A stretch of DNA of 64,000 nucleotides from Burkholderiales bacterium JOSHI_001. GTDB lineage: Bacteria; Pseudomonadota; Gammaproteobacteria; Burkholderiales; Burkholderiaceae_C. A program made the translations under genes and the position numbers. Below are positions 63,610 through 64,000 of this stretch, one piece after another (the first letter of the stretch is position 1; every line of letters starts with the position of its first letter). Under the pieces are notes generated by a model, which had not been told where the DNA came from, ran no database searches, and was given only the letters and a program-made list of their open reading frames with translations. The DNA lies in contig CM001438.1 in the NCBI GenBank assembly GCA_000244995.1, forward strand, positions 798,921 to 862,920, written 5' to 3'.

Positions 63610-64000
63610 ATGAAGAAGACCCTGATCACCCTCGCCCTGCTGGGCGCCGCCTCGCTGAGCCAAGCCGCTGAAGGCTGGAAATTCCTGCCCATCGTCAACG
63701 ACCCGGCCTACAAGATGGCCCCCACCGTGGCCTTGACGGTGGACCGGGTGGACCCGAAGGAGTCCGGTGCGTCCACGCTGACGAACTACGGCGTGGAGTT
63801 CAACTTCAACTGCGCCCTGATCCAGGACCCGAACAACCGCATCCGCACCGCGCTGAAGCTGCACCGCGGCAAGGAAGACGGCGTCACCGCCACGGCCTTC
63901 GAGCTGTCGCCGCGCTACATGCTGCCGGTGGGCAGCGGCGTGTCGGTGGGCGCCGGCCCCAGCCTGGTCTGGTTGAAGCTGTCGGACGCCACCGACTCGC
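63610..64000 (+). CDS. exported protein, possibly a small outer-membrane barrel (cut by window end)
   Basis: 130 residues visible, open at the end of the window. Signal peptide MKKTLITLALLGAASLSQA. The mature part has alternating strands (FKLPIV-like start KFLPIVNDPAYKMAPTVALT, FELSPRYMLPVGSGVSVGAGP), like a small outer-membrane barrel. The family cannot be named. A strong hairpin with a T run lies just before its ribosome site region. Confidence 0.65.
   Translation, partial: MKKTLITLALLGAASLSQAAEGWKFLPIVNDPAYKMAPTVALTVDRVDPKESGASTLTNYGVEFNFNCALIQDPNNRIRTALKLHRGKEDGVTATAFELSPRYMLPVGSGVSVGAGPSLVWLKLSDATDS

Overview
The window is dense, GC-rich bacterial DNA with short gaps, many 1-8 nt gene overlaps and strong C/G preference at third codon positions. 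The gene content (homoprotocatechuate degradation, SoxXYZA, cyanase, MtrCAB-type cytochromes, RquA, NrdJ, PntAB) suggests a metabolically versatile betaproteobacterium of the Burkholderiales, near the Rubrivivax/Leptothrix/Rhodoferax group. That placement is an inference from gene families, not from a marker gene.

Layout. 1-3417: end of a meta-cleavage operon for homoprotocatechuate (hpaD 3' end, hpaF, hpaH), then a class II aldolase and a PanE-like reductase; 3440-5236 is a DUF885 peptidase-like protein. 5250-8182: a flavin monooxygenase/VOC operon divergent from a MarR regulator, with two perfect palindromes between them. 8335-12000: a small exported protein, a CaiB/BaiF-type racemase or CoA-transferase, a NUDIX-metallo-beta-lactamase fusion and a small Cys-rich protein. 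12137-16811: a molybdenum hydroxylase pair (IorAB-like) continuous with soxXYZA. 16904-21085: a TPR-like periplasmic protein and a hybrid sensor kinase.

21307-31074 is the most disturbed region. The B12-dependent ribonucleotide reductase gene nrdJ carries an intein placed exactly at the presumed radical-site cysteine. Directly after nrdJ lies a 5.4-kb island with AT-rich ends. It encodes a secreted Rhs/YD-repeat protein ending in a Tlde1 (DUF2778) peptidoglycan-targeting toxin domain, and a small exported presumed immunity protein. The island is bounded by a second, 97.5 % identical copy of the last 315 bp of nrdJ, as if it had landed in the 3' end of nrdJ while supplying a replacement end.

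31120-37081: SnoaL-like protein, cyanase and a nitrate/cyanate-type ABC transporter, followed by a NarL-type two-component system. 37376-49613 is a 12-kb co-directional block behind a perfect FNR box: monoheme cytochrome c, a nine-heme cytochrome fused to a b-type membrane domain (CbcL-like), MtrC, MtrA, MtrB, the rhodoquinone-forming enzyme RquA and fumarate reductase FrdABCD. This reads as one anaerobic module joining extracellular electron transfer to a rhodoquinone/fumarate branch.

49631-58671 carries a leaderless M15 peptidase with a small exported partner, an SDR, a GGDEF-EAL protein with a cupredoxin-like protein and a DUF4394 lipoprotein, and a LysM-lysozyme protein without signal peptide followed by an exported protein. 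58685-63478 is housekeeping (mnmA, nudJ, pntA, pntB). The window ends inside an exported protein gene. No rRNA, tRNA, CRISPR array or transposase was seen.
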